Shown here one piece after another: positions 57,952 through 64,000 of a DNA stretch of 64,000 bases. The stretch is taken from positions 1 to 64,000 of the forward strand of contig JAYVJL010000156.1 of assembly GCA_043769295.1 (NCBI GenBank). Reading direction: 5' to 3'. The notes beneath the pieces were generated by a model, which was not told the DNA's origin, did no database searches, and saw nothing but the letters and a program-made list of their open reading frames with translations. Source of the stretch: Aalborgiella sp043769295 (lineage in GTDB: Bacteria > Pseudomonadota > Gammaproteobacteria > Burkholderiales > Burkholderiaceae_C). Position numbers and translations under genes: made by a program. Position 1 is the stretch's first letter. Each line of letters begins with the position of its first letter.

Positions 57952-58938
57952 TTACTCACCTTCATAGGCTTTCTCTGGTTTCTCTTTTTTCGGCATTTTC
58001 ACGCCGATGTAAGGCTGATGCCGCTCTTTCGCCAGCTCAATCTGCCGTTGTCGCTCCTCAAAACGGGCAATCTGCTCGGGTGTCTTGGTGTCATGGCAGT
58101 GCGGGCAGCTCAGTCCCAGCACGAAATACGACGATTCCTTGTCCGCCTGGCTGATCGGCTCGCGGCAGGCGCGGCACAGGCCGTAGTCGCCGGGTTTCAG
58201 GCCCTGCCCCACGGTGACGCGCTCGTCAAACACAAAACACTCGCCCTGCCACAGGCTGTCCGCCTCGGGCACGGTTTCCAGATACTTCAAAATCCCGCCT
58301 TCCAGGTGGTAGACCTCCTCAAACCCCTGGGCCCGCAGGTAGGCGGTGGATTTTTCACAGCGGATGCCACCCGTGCAAAACATGGCGACTTTGGTTTTTT
58401 TGGTTTCAGATTCAGCAATCTGCGGCTGGTGCATCAACCACTCGGGAAACTGCGAAAAACTCTTCAGCCTCGGGTCAACCGCACCTTTGAAGGTACCAAT
58501 ATCGACCTCATAGGTGTTGCGGGTGTCGATCACCAACACGTCCGGGTCGCTGATCAGCGCATTCCAGTCCTGCGGCTTCACGTACTTGCCCACCAGTTCG
58601 TTGGGCTTGACGGTGGGCACACCCATGGTGACGATCTCGCGTTTGAGCTTCACCTTCATCCGGTAAAACGGCGGCTTGTCAGACCAGGATTCTTTGTGCT
58701 CCAAATTTGACAGCCGTGGATCGTTTTTAAGATACGCCAACACCGCACGCACCCCCACCTCTGGCCCGGCGATGGTGCTGTTGATGCCCTCATTGGCCAG
58801 CAAAATCGTGCCCTTGACGTCCTGCGACTCGCAAAACGCCAGCAAAGGATCTTTCATCTCGGGGAAATCCGGGAGTTCGACAAACTTGTAGAAAGCTGCC
58901 GTGAGGTACGCGCTGGGGGATACTGAAGAATCTGTCAT
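57952..58938 (-). CDS. trhO: tRNA uridine-34 5-hydroxylase TrhO (rhodanese-like)
   Basis: 328 residues of the YceA family, which hydroxylates wobble uridine 34 of tRNA with oxygen. An N-terminal acylphosphatase-like part is followed by a rhodanese domain with catalytic C188 in FCTGGIRCEKS, and a C-terminal Cys-rich part (CRACREP...CPHCHD). All conserved motifs are present. Single minus-strand gene; converging on no neighbour and divergent from rpoH. Confidence 0.93.
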   Translation of the reverse strand: MTDSSVSPSAYLTAAFYKFVELPDFPEMKDPLLAFCESQDVKGTILLANEGINSTIAGPEVGVRAVLAYLKNDPRLSNLEHKESWSDKPPFYRMKVKLKREIVTMGVPTVKPNELVGKYVKPQDWNALISDPDVLVIDTRNTYEVDIGTFKGAVDPRLKSFSQFPEWLMHQPQIAESETKKTKVAMFCTGGIRCEKSTAYLRAQGFEEVYHLEGGILKYLETVPEADSLWQGECFVFDERVTVGQGLKPGDYGLCRACREPISQADKESSYFVLGLSCPHCHDTKTPEQIARFEERQRQIELAKERHQPYIGVKMPKKEKPEKAYEGE

Positions 58939-59123
58939 AAGAACGCTATTTTATCGACTGCACGGCCCGTGGGCCTGGCGCAGATCAAGCGCGATGAAAT
59001 CGGCACCGTGCCTGCGGCTTTACCTGCCCTTTGCACCCACTTGCAAGCCTGTACAGACGGCGTACAATTACTAACCAATGGGTTATTAATATCCTATTTT
59101 TTTGTAGGACTTGAACCTTTTCT

Positions 59124-59150
59124 TTAGCACTCCCTCCAACCGAGTGCTAA
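59124..59150 (+). promoter_or_regulatory. CIRCE element, HrcA operator upstream of rpoH
   Basis: TTAGCACTC-N9-GAGTGCTAA, a perfect match to the CIRCE consensus, 29 bases upstream of the rpoH start. CTTGAA at 59110-59115, just before it, resembles a sigma-32 -35 box, with CCCTCC about 16 bases downstream; this overlap is tentative. The element predicts that HrcA represses the heat-shock sigma factor gene. Confidence 0.9.
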
Positions 59151-59179
59151 TATTACGGATCGAACAAAGGAGTTTTTCA

Positions 59180-60151
59180 ATGTCTATGACGATGAATGCT
59201 TTGCAACCTGTCAAGGCTTCTGCCCTCGCGGCCTCCAACACGCTGGCCGTAGCCACGCCTTGGGCAATGACGCCGACGCTGGGTAACCTTGATGCCTACA
59301 TCACGGCTGCCAACCGCATGCCCATGCTCACCCTTGAGGAAGAGCAGCGTTTTGCCAAAAACCTGCGTGATAACAACGACCTGGACGCCGCCGAGAAGCT
59401 CGTCCTGTCGCACCTGCGCTTGGTTGTCTCCGTCTCCCGCAAGTATCTGGGTTACGGCCTGCCACATGGCGATTTGATCCAGGAAGGCAACATCGGCCTG
59501 ATGAAAGCCGTCAAACGCTTTGACCCCGACCAGGGCGTGCGCTTGGTGAGCTATGCCATGCACTGGATCAAGGCCGAAATCCATGAATATGTGTTGAAAA
59601 ATTGGCGCATGGTCAAGATGGCGACCACCAAAGCACAGCGCAAGTTGTTTTTTAACCTGCGCTCGATGAAGCAGGAATACAAAGCCGACGCCGCTGCATT
59701 GGGCGACGAAACACACAGCAACACGCTGTCTGAGAGCGAAATCGGTCTGATGGCCAAGACGCTGAACGTCAAGCCCGAAGAAGTGATCGAGATGGAAATG
59801 CGCCTGTCCGGCGGCGACGTGCTGCTGGACCCGAGCCCGTCCGACGACGGCGAAGAAGCCTTCGGCCCGATTGCCTACCTGTCTGACACCGGCCACGAGC
59901 CGACCCAGATGATCGAAGCGCACCAGCGCGACGTGCTGGCCAGCGACGGCATCGCAGCCGCCCTCGCCAGCTTGGACGAGCGCAGCCGCCGGATTGTGGA
60001 AGAGCGCTGGTTGAAGGTCAACGACGACAGCTCGGGCGGCATGACGCTGCACGATCTGGCCGCTGTTTACGGCGTCAGCGCCGAGCGGATTCGCCAGATT
60101 GAGGTGGCGGCGATGAAGAAGATGAAGAAGACGCTGGCTGAGTTTGCTTAA
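59180..60151 (+). CDS. rpoH: RNA polymerase sigma-32 factor
   Basis: Heat-shock sigma factor, 323 residues. Region 2 has LRLVVSVSRKYLGYGLPHGDLIQEGNIGLMKAVKRFDPDQG (80-119) and the diagnostic RpoH box Q153-RKLFFNLR-161; region 4 carries GVSAERIRQIE near 296-306. AAAGGAG precedes the ATG at 59180, which is preferred over an earlier start that would run through the CIRCE element. Heat induction is expected through loss of HrcA repression as well as the usual post-transcriptional control. Confidence 0.97.
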   Translation: MSMTMNALQPVKASALAASNTLAVATPWAMTPTLGNLDAYITAANRMPMLTLEEEQRFAKNLRDNNDLDAAEKLVLSHLRLVVSVSRKYLGYGLPHGDLIQEGNIGLMKAVKRFDPDQGVRLVSYAMHWIKAEIHEYVLKNWRMVKMATTKAQRKLFFNLRSMKQEYKADAAALGDETHSNTLSESEIGLMAKTLNVKPEEVIEMEMRLSGGDVLLDPSPSDDGEEAFGPIAYLSDTGHEPTQMIEAHQRDVLASDGIAAALASLDERSRRIVEERWLKVNDDSSGGMTLHDLAAVYGVSAERIRQIEVAAMKKMKKTLAEFA

Positions 60152-60170
60152 AACTTGACTGCGTTTTGCT

Positions 60171-60196
60171 AAAAAGGCCCGTTGAGGCCTTTTTTA
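60171..60196 (+). terminator. rho-independent terminator of rpoH
   Basis: AAAAAGGCCC-GTTG-AGGCCTTTTTT hairpin with T run, 20 bases after the rpoH stop codon. Confidence 0.85.
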
Positions 60197-60213
60197 ATGC
60201 CTATTTTGGCTGT

Positions 60214-60257
60214 GGCCGGCGTTTTTATTGCCTAAGCAGCTATTTTATTTGTAGCAA
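60214..60257 (+). repeat. dispersed palindromic element, copy 12 (intergenic)
   Basis: GGCCGGCGTTTTTATTGCCTAA then AGCTATTTTATTTGTAGC hairpin, between the rpoH terminator and the large inverted repeat. In the 300-base gap 60152-60451 these three structures account for most of the sequence. Confidence 0.85.
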
Positions 60258-60282
60258 AAATTAATTTGAATACCAAGACTTA

Positions 60283-60387
60283 AATTCCCCTTCATTGTGA
60301 AGGGGTGCCCAGCGGGCGGGGTAGCAAAGCGCCACCAAACAACTACCCCGTCGCTTCGCGCCACCCCTTCATTTTGAAGGGGAATGA
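60283..60387. repeat. large imperfect inverted repeat, MITE- or REP-like
   Basis: The left arm has ATTCCCCTTCATTGTGAAGGGG and the right arm CCCCTTCATTTTGAAGGGGAAT; inside, GGCGGGGTAG (60314-60323) pairs with CTACCCCGTC (60343-60352). Each end is itself a small hairpin. About 105 bases, no coding potential. It resembles the GAAGGGG-type palindromes scattered in many genomes; only one copy is in this window. Confidence 0.7.
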
Positions 60388-60451
60388 GAAACTGCTCGGA
60401 TGTTACACTCATAACGAAAATTAGTCTTTACATCAATTTCAAGGAGTTTTG

Positions 60452-60931
60452 ATGACCGATTTAACCCCTGAAACCGTCGAATACGCTGGCTTTTGGATTC
60501 GCGTGGGGGCATCCATCATCGATTCGGTTTTACTCATGCTCATCACCTATCCGCTGTTGTTGGCGGTGTATGGTTGGGCGGGGATTGATTACAGCCGAGC
60601 CATGCGAACCACAGGGTTTGTGGATATTTTGCTGACTTGGGTGTTCCCAATTGTGGTGATTGTCTGGTTTTGGATGCAAAAACAGGCCACACCGGGCAAG
60701 ATGTTGCTGTCGCTGCGCGTGGTGGATGCGCAAACAGGCAAAGCGCTGACATTCGGCCAAAGCATAGGGCGCTATTTGGGCTATTTTGTCGCGGGCGTCC
60801 CGTTTGGACTGGGTTTGATCTGGGTCGGTTTTGACCGCAAAAAGCAAGGCTGGCACGACAAACTGGCTGGCACGGTGGTGATTCGCGACAAAAAGCGTGG
60901 GGTCGAGGCAGTTAAGTTCCCACAGGCTTGA
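60452..60931 (+). CDS. RDD family membrane protein
   Basis: 159 residues with three hydrophobic helices (about 24-45, 55-78, 100-125). The start region YAGFWIRVGASIIDSVLL contains the conserved Arg and Asp of the RDD family, and TPGKMLLSLRVVDAQTGK is characteristic. AAGGAG lies at a proper distance before the ATG. Some RDD proteins are involved in ion or solute transport, but no function can be assigned. Single gene. Confidence 0.87.
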   Translation: MTDLTPETVEYAGFWIRVGASIIDSVLLMLITYPLLLAVYGWAGIDYSRAMRTTGFVDILLTWVFPIVVIVWFWMQKQATPGKMLLSLRVVDAQTGKALTFGQSIGRYLGYFVAGVPFGLGLIWVGFDRKKQGWHDKLAGTVVIRDKKRGVEAVKFPQA

Positions 60932-60960
60932 GGGGCTATTTTCAGTCTTTATTTAGCATA

Positions 60961-61005
60961 TAGCCGGCGTATTTATTGCCTTAATAGCTATTTAAAATGT
61001 AGCAA
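60961..61005 (+). repeat. dispersed palindromic element, copy 13 (intergenic)
   Basis: TAGCCGGCGTATTTATTGCC (exact consensus core), then TAGCTATTTAAAATGTAGCA hairpin, between the RDD gene and the mutarotase gene, which face each other. Confidence 0.9.
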
Positions 61006-61031
61006 AAATCAGGCAAACTCAACCTGACATT

Positions 61032-61964
61032 TCAACCCGACATCTCCACCCGATACTCCACCGCCAGCGTGTGCGATTGACCCGCTGGAACGGTGACAGC
61101 GTTGTCCAGCGCGTTGCCGCTTTCGACACAAACGAAGCTTTTCCAGCCTCCCCCATCGTCATCAGCACCCAAATCGCCCATCTGCGCGGCGCGGGTTGCC
61201 CACGGGTTCCAGACGACGGTGGATTGGCTGCCAAGTTTGGCGATGTGGATGCGGCGCTGCAAAACCGGGTCGACGATAGTGCAGCGGTTGGCGCTGTTGG
61301 TGTAGACGCGATCGACCTCGGCGGTGAAACCGACAGGGCCGGTTTGGTCGCCCTGCGTCCAGCCGGCGGCTTTGTCGTGGAAATGGACGCCGTCCAGGCC
61401 TTCAACCTGCACTTGCGCCACGTCGCTGACATGGAAGTAGGTGTGCAGCGCTTCAGAAATGGTGAAGTCTGACTCGCCCAGGTTGCGGGTAATCAAGGCG
61501 ATTTTGAGGCTGGCACCGACGTTGACCAGCAGGTCGAGCCGGCTGGCGACATCACCTTGTGGCCAAAATTTCTGCGTTTCAGCTGTGGGCAGGTAGCAGA
61601 GGGCGATTTCTGTGGAGCCGTCTTCCAGGCTGCGGCTACCGGTGACTTGCCAGGGCTGGGCGCGGGCGAATCCGTGGGCGGGGAATGTCGAATCCGAGTC
61701 ATGCGCGCCAAACCACGGCCAGCAGATGGGGATGCCACCGCGAATGGGCGTGTTGGGGGCGAAGGTAGCGGCGGGGGACATCCAGACCACCGGCTCTGGC
61801 GTGGAGACGGGTTGCCAACTGAACAGGTGGCCCCCTTGCAGGCAGAGGCTGGCCGTACCGTGGGCGTTGGTGATGTGGGCGGCGAGCAGGCCATCGCCGA
61901 TGGGCTGGAAGTGCAGTTGGCCGGGGATCGTGAAACGGTCGTTCAGCTCAGCAATGGACAGCAT
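61032..61964 (-). CDS. D-hexose-6-phosphate mutarotase (YeaD-like)
   Basis: Interconverts the anomers of glucose-6-phosphate and related sugars. 310 residues of the aldose-1-epimerase fold; RGGIPICWPWFG (about 74-85), AHGFAR near 96 with a catalytic His, and EALHTYFHVSD near 170 with the second His are diagnostic of the YeaD branch. Lies 6 bases after the SCO1 gene on the same strand, but a functional link is not apparent. Confidence 0.9.
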   Translation of the reverse strand: MLSIAELNDRFTIPGQLHFQPIGDGLLAAHITNAHGTASLCLQGGHLFSWQPVSTPEPVVWMSPAATFAPNTPIRGGIPICWPWFGAHDSDSTFPAHGFARAQPWQVTGSRSLEDGSTEIALCYLPTAETQKFWPQGDVASRLDLLVNVGASLKIALITRNLGESDFTISEALHTYFHVSDVAQVQVEGLDGVHFHDKAAGWTQGDQTGPVGFTAEVDRVYTNSANRCTIVDPVLQRRIHIAKLGSQSTVVWNPWATRAAQMGDLGADDDGGGWKSFVCVESGNALDNAVTVPAGQSHTLAVEYRVEMSG

Positions 61965-61970
61965 GAACGT

Positions 61971-62603
61971 TTACTTCAACAGCAGCGCAATATCCGACGC
62001 CAACGCCGGCGCACCGCTGCCGTAGCGGGTGTAGAGGCGGACGTTGCCTGTGGTGTCGTACACAAAGCTGCCTGCGGAGTGGTCCATGGTGTAGCTGGTG
62101 TCGGTTTTGCCGGGCGACTTTTTGTAATAGGTTTTGAAGTCTTTGGCGACCACGGCCAGTTTGTCGGGCGTGGTGCGCAGGGCCAGAAAGGTCGGGTCGA
62201 AGTTGGCCATGTAGGCTTTGAGGACTTCGGGGGTGTCGCGTTCGGGGTCGATGGTGACGAACAGGCCTTGCAGCTTGTCGCCGTCTTTGCCGAGCAGCTT
62301 TTTGACCTCGGCCAGCTCGGCCATGGAGGTGGGGCAGACGTCGGGGCACTGGGTGTAGCCGAAGAACAGCACGACGACCTTGCCGGCAAAGTCTTTGATA
62401 CTGCGGGGTTTACCGTTGTGGTCCAGCATCGCGCCGTCGGCGGCGAAGTCGCGGGCGTAGTCGGCACCGGTGATGTCAACGGCTTTGAATTCCAGTTTTT
62501 TCTCGATACAGGCGGTAAATAGGGCTGTAGCCGGCGTGATTATTGCCAAAGAAGCTATTAATTTAATAGCATTTTGCAGCAGTTCGCGTTTATCAAGCAT
62601 CAT
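61971..62603 (-). CDS. SCO1/SenC family copper chaperone
   Basis: Delivers copper to the CuA site of cytochrome c oxidase. 210 residues; copper ligands C85-x3-C89 (CPDVC) and H174 (MDHSAG) are all present in the thioredoxin-like domain. The N-terminus is a signal/lipoprotein segment ending in FTAC (Cys32). Remarkably, residues 10-27 of that segment are encoded by a copy of the dispersed palindromic element, so the repeat supplies most of the membrane-targeting helix. It follows ctaB by 12 bases (order ctaA-ctaB-sco1), the standard oxidase assembly block. Confidence 0.93.
   Translation of the reverse strand: MMLDKRELLQNAIKLIASLAIITPATALFTACIEKKLEFKAVDITGADYARDFAADGAMLDHNGKPRSIKDFAGKVVVLFFGYTQCPDVCPTSMAELAEVKKLLGKDGDKLQGLFVTIDPERDTPEVLKAYMANFDPTFLALRTTPDKLAVVAKDFKTYYKKSPGKTDTSYTMDHSAGSFVYDTTGNVRLYTRYGSGAPALASDIALLLK
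62528..62571 (+). repeat. dispersed palindromic element, copy 14 (inside SCO1 signal segment)
   Basis: TAGCCGGCGTGATTATTGCC, then AGCTATTAATTTAATAGCAT, a perfect hairpin. It is in reverse orientation to the gene; the core reads ACG-CCG-GCT-ACA (Thr-Pro-Ala-Thr), and the hairpin encodes Asn-Ala-Ile-Lys-Leu-Ile-Ala of the hydrophobic segment. Confidence 0.85.
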
Positions 62604-62615
62604 GGGGAAATCCGG

Positions 62616-63485
62616 TCAAAAAAGGTAGTGATCGATCAACAGCGCGGCAAACAGCACGCTGAGATGGATCAACGAAAAACGGAAGGTTTTGCGCGCCAAA
62701 GCGTCGGAATAATTGCGCCACAGGGCGAAGGCGTAGCCGGTGAAGCCGATGCTCAAGGCCACGGCGACGACCAGATACAGCCACGAACTCATACCAAACA
62801 CGAAAGGCATCAAACACGCCGGGAACAGCACCAAGGTGTACAAAAACACCTGCAAACGGGTGAATTCATTACCGTGGGTGACGGGCAGCATGGGCAGGCC
62901 GGACTTGCGGTAGTCTTCCACGCGGTACAGGGCCAGTGCCCAGAAGTGCGGTGGCGTCCACAGGAAGATGATCAAAAACAGGATCAAGGCCTCGGGGCCG
63001 ACGCTGTTGGTCAGGGCGGCCCAGCCCAGCACGGGTGGCATGGCACCGGACGCGCCGCCGATGACGATGTTTTGCGGGGTGAGCGGCTTCAGAATCACGG
63101 TGTAGACAACCGCGTAGCCGATGAAGGTGGCGAAGGTGAGCCACATGGTGAGCGGGTTGACCCACACATAGAGCAGCACGGAGCCGAGCACGCACAGGGT
63201 GGCCGAGAAAATGAGGGTTTGGGTGTCGCTGAGTTCGCCTTTAGCGGTGGGCCGCCAGGCGGTGCGTTTCATTTTGGCGTCAATGCCTTTTTCAACGATG
63301 CAGTTGAAGGCGGCCGCCGCACCGGCCACCAGCCAGATGCCCACGCAGGCGATCAACCCGAGCTTGACTTCAGCCCAGCTGGGCACACCCGGCACGGCCA
63401 AGACCATGCCGATCAGGGCGCAAAAGACGATGAGTTGCACCACACGTGGCTTGGTGAGTGCATAGAACTGCTGAAAAATGGTCAT
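62616..63485 (-). CDS. ctaB: protoheme IX farnesyltransferase (heme O synthase)
   Basis: Farnesylates heme B to heme O for cytochrome oxidase. 289 residues with about nine membrane helices; NCIVEKGIDAKMKRTAWRP (60-80) holds the substrate Asp region and the second acidic loop YRVEDYRKSGLPMLPVTHG is present. The ATG at 63485 (MTIFQQFYALTKPRVVQL) is the family start; the longer open frame reads antisense-like sequence through ctaA and is not used. In order ctaA-ctaB-sco1. Confidence 0.95.
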   Translation of the reverse strand: MTIFQQFYALTKPRVVQLIVFCALIGMVLAVPGVPSWAEVKLGLIACVGIWLVAGAAAAFNCIVEKGIDAKMKRTAWRPTAKGELSDTQTLIFSATLCVLGSVLLYVWVNPLTMWLTFATFIGYAVVYTVILKPLTPQNIVIGGASGAMPPVLGWAALTNSVGPEALILFLIIFLWTPPHFWALALYRVEDYRKSGLPMLPVTHGNEFTRLQVFLYTLVLFPACLMPFVFGMSSWLYLVVAVALSIGFTGYAFALWRNYSDALARKTFRFSLIHLSVLFAALLIDHYLF

Positions 63486-63517
63486 GAGGGATTTTATAGG
63501 GGTCGCTGTAAGGGGCG

Positions 63518-64000
63518 CTATAAGGGTCGCTGAAGCAGCGGTTTGCGGGACGGAATACTGAAATTCAAACGGCGGTCGGCGGCGGTGCTGCTGAGCGTCC
63601 AGGTCATCAACATCACCAAAGCGGCGGCACCTGCGGTGTGAGAAAGTGCGGCGATCAAGGGCCAGCCCAGCACCACGTTGCTCAAGCCGGTGGCCAACTG
63701 CCACAAGGCGATACCACCCAACCAACGGGCATGGCGCTGCAAAGCGGGTACTTTGGACAACTGCCAGGCCAGCACACCCAATGCGGCCAGTAAGGCATAA
63801 GCCACGAGCCGGTGGGTGTAGTGGATGGCGGTGAGCGCTGAAAATGAGATGTGGGCACCGCCAGGCGTGAGACCCAGCTCGCGCCACAAGGTAAAGCCCT
63901 GGTTAAAATCCATCACCGGCCACCAGCTGTTTTGGCAGGTGGGAAAGGTGTTGCAGGCCAACACGGCGTAGTTGGTGCTGACCCAGCCACCCAGCGCGAT
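63518..64000 (-). CDS. ctaA: heme A synthase COX15/CtaA (C-terminal part, cut by window edge)
   Basis: Converts heme O to heme A. 160 residues visible from the right edge to the stop. The sequence through the edge reads ALGGWVSTNYAVLACNTFPTCQ, the typical loop of COX15, followed by conserved His residues in AIHYTHRLVAY and LSHTAGAAAL, with four membrane helices. The start lies beyond the window. 32 bases upstream of ctaB, likely one operon. Confidence 0.93.
   Translation of the reverse strand: MALGGWVSTNYAVLACNTFPTCQNSWWPVMDFNQGFTLWRELGLTPGGAHISFSALTAIHYTHRLVAYALLAALGVLAWQLSKVPALQRHARWLGGIALWQLATGLSNVVLGWPLIAALSHTAGAAALVMLMTWTLSSTAADRRLNFSIPSRKPLLQRPL

Noticed and set aside
61557..63533. Plus-strand open frames of about 320 codons opposite the mutarotase, SCO1 and ctaB genes
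   Set aside because: Shadows of well recognised minus-strand genes; Gly/Gln/His-rich translation without structure.
63486..63887. N-terminal extension of ctaB by 134 codons
   Set aside because: It overlaps ctaA in another frame; the canonical start MTIFQQFYALTKPRVVQL is at 63485.
1..64000. tRNA, rRNA, CRISPR arrays, transposases, integrases and att sites
   Set aside because: I looked in all gaps longer than about 70 bases and found no cloverleaf, no regularly spaced repeats and no recombinase gene; the palindromic elements are scattered and not an array.

Overview
The window looks like a chromosomal segment of a betaproteobacterium of the order Burkholderiales, most likely family Comamonadaceae (Rhodoferax/Polaromonas-like). 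This is inferred from gene content: TctC/Bug receptor, GcvA-type LysR regulators, phasin, DUF4178/DUF350 operon, TcuAB, COX15-CtaB-SCO1 assembly block, and a two-subunit-alpha transhydrogenase. No rRNA, tRNA, CRISPR array, phage gene, transposase or plasmid function was recognised. Gene density is high.

Layout. 1-1.6 kb: start of the spc ribosomal protein operon (rplN-rplX-rplE-rpsN, minus strand) with its own promoter. 1.9-5.8 kb: rdgC, a phasin gene, and a divergent two-domain fatty acyl-CoA reductase, suggesting storage-granule and wax/fatty-alcohol metabolism. 6-15 kb: a polysaccharide locus with a complete dTDP-L-rhamnose pathway (rfbBDAC) plus a glycosyltransferase on the plus strand, facing a gmd-rmd-like pair (GDP-D-rhamnose route) with two more glycosyltransferases on the minus strand. 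15-28 kb: GlcD-like oxidase, LysR regulator, acyl-CoA ligase, pntAA-pntAB-pntB, then a tricarballylate-type cluster (LysR, tcuA, tcuB, an SDR with no recognisable catalytic residues, an orphan Bug receptor). 28-34 kb: mnmA, a tonB-like/exbB/exbD/exbD operon, an MFS exporter. 34-38 kb: two exported proteins and a rubrerythrin-rubredoxin-rubredoxin reductase operon (peroxide/oxygen defence). 38-44 kb: a five-gene operon of SPFH protein, DUF4178 zinc-ribbon membrane protein, DUF350 protein, membrane-anchored spermidine-synthase-like enzyme and Tat-exported lipoprotein flavin amine oxidase. 44-53 kb: a 2,738-residue cyclic beta-1,2-glucan synthase-like enzyme (NdvB/ChvB family) flanked by two small genes. 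53-58 kb: envelope-stress proteins (BON, DUF1328, DUF3455), a CHASE3 histidine kinase with divergent NarL-type regulator and a stand-alone receiver, a GST and trhO. 59-64 kb: rpoH under a perfect CIRCE element, an RDD protein, a mutarotase, and SCO1-ctaB-ctaA for cytochrome oxidase and heme A assembly.

The most unusual signal is a dispersed ~45-65 bp element (core TAGCCGGCGTATTTATTGCC followed by a small GCTA...TAGC hairpin). I find 14 recognisable copies, plus one truncated copy and one 16-base patch. Seven of the 14 lie inside protein-coding genes without breaking them, in both orientations and several reading frames. They encode part of the SCO1 signal segment and linkers, or parts of conserved motifs, in RmlD, TcuA, a rubredoxin reductase, a GST and (twice) an amine oxidase. 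This resembles in behaviour the protein-coding palindromic elements described in Rickettsia, but the sequence is different. A second candidate of interest is the SPFH-DUF4178-DUF350-SpeE-like-amine oxidase operon, which looks like an envelope-associated polyamine-type system.
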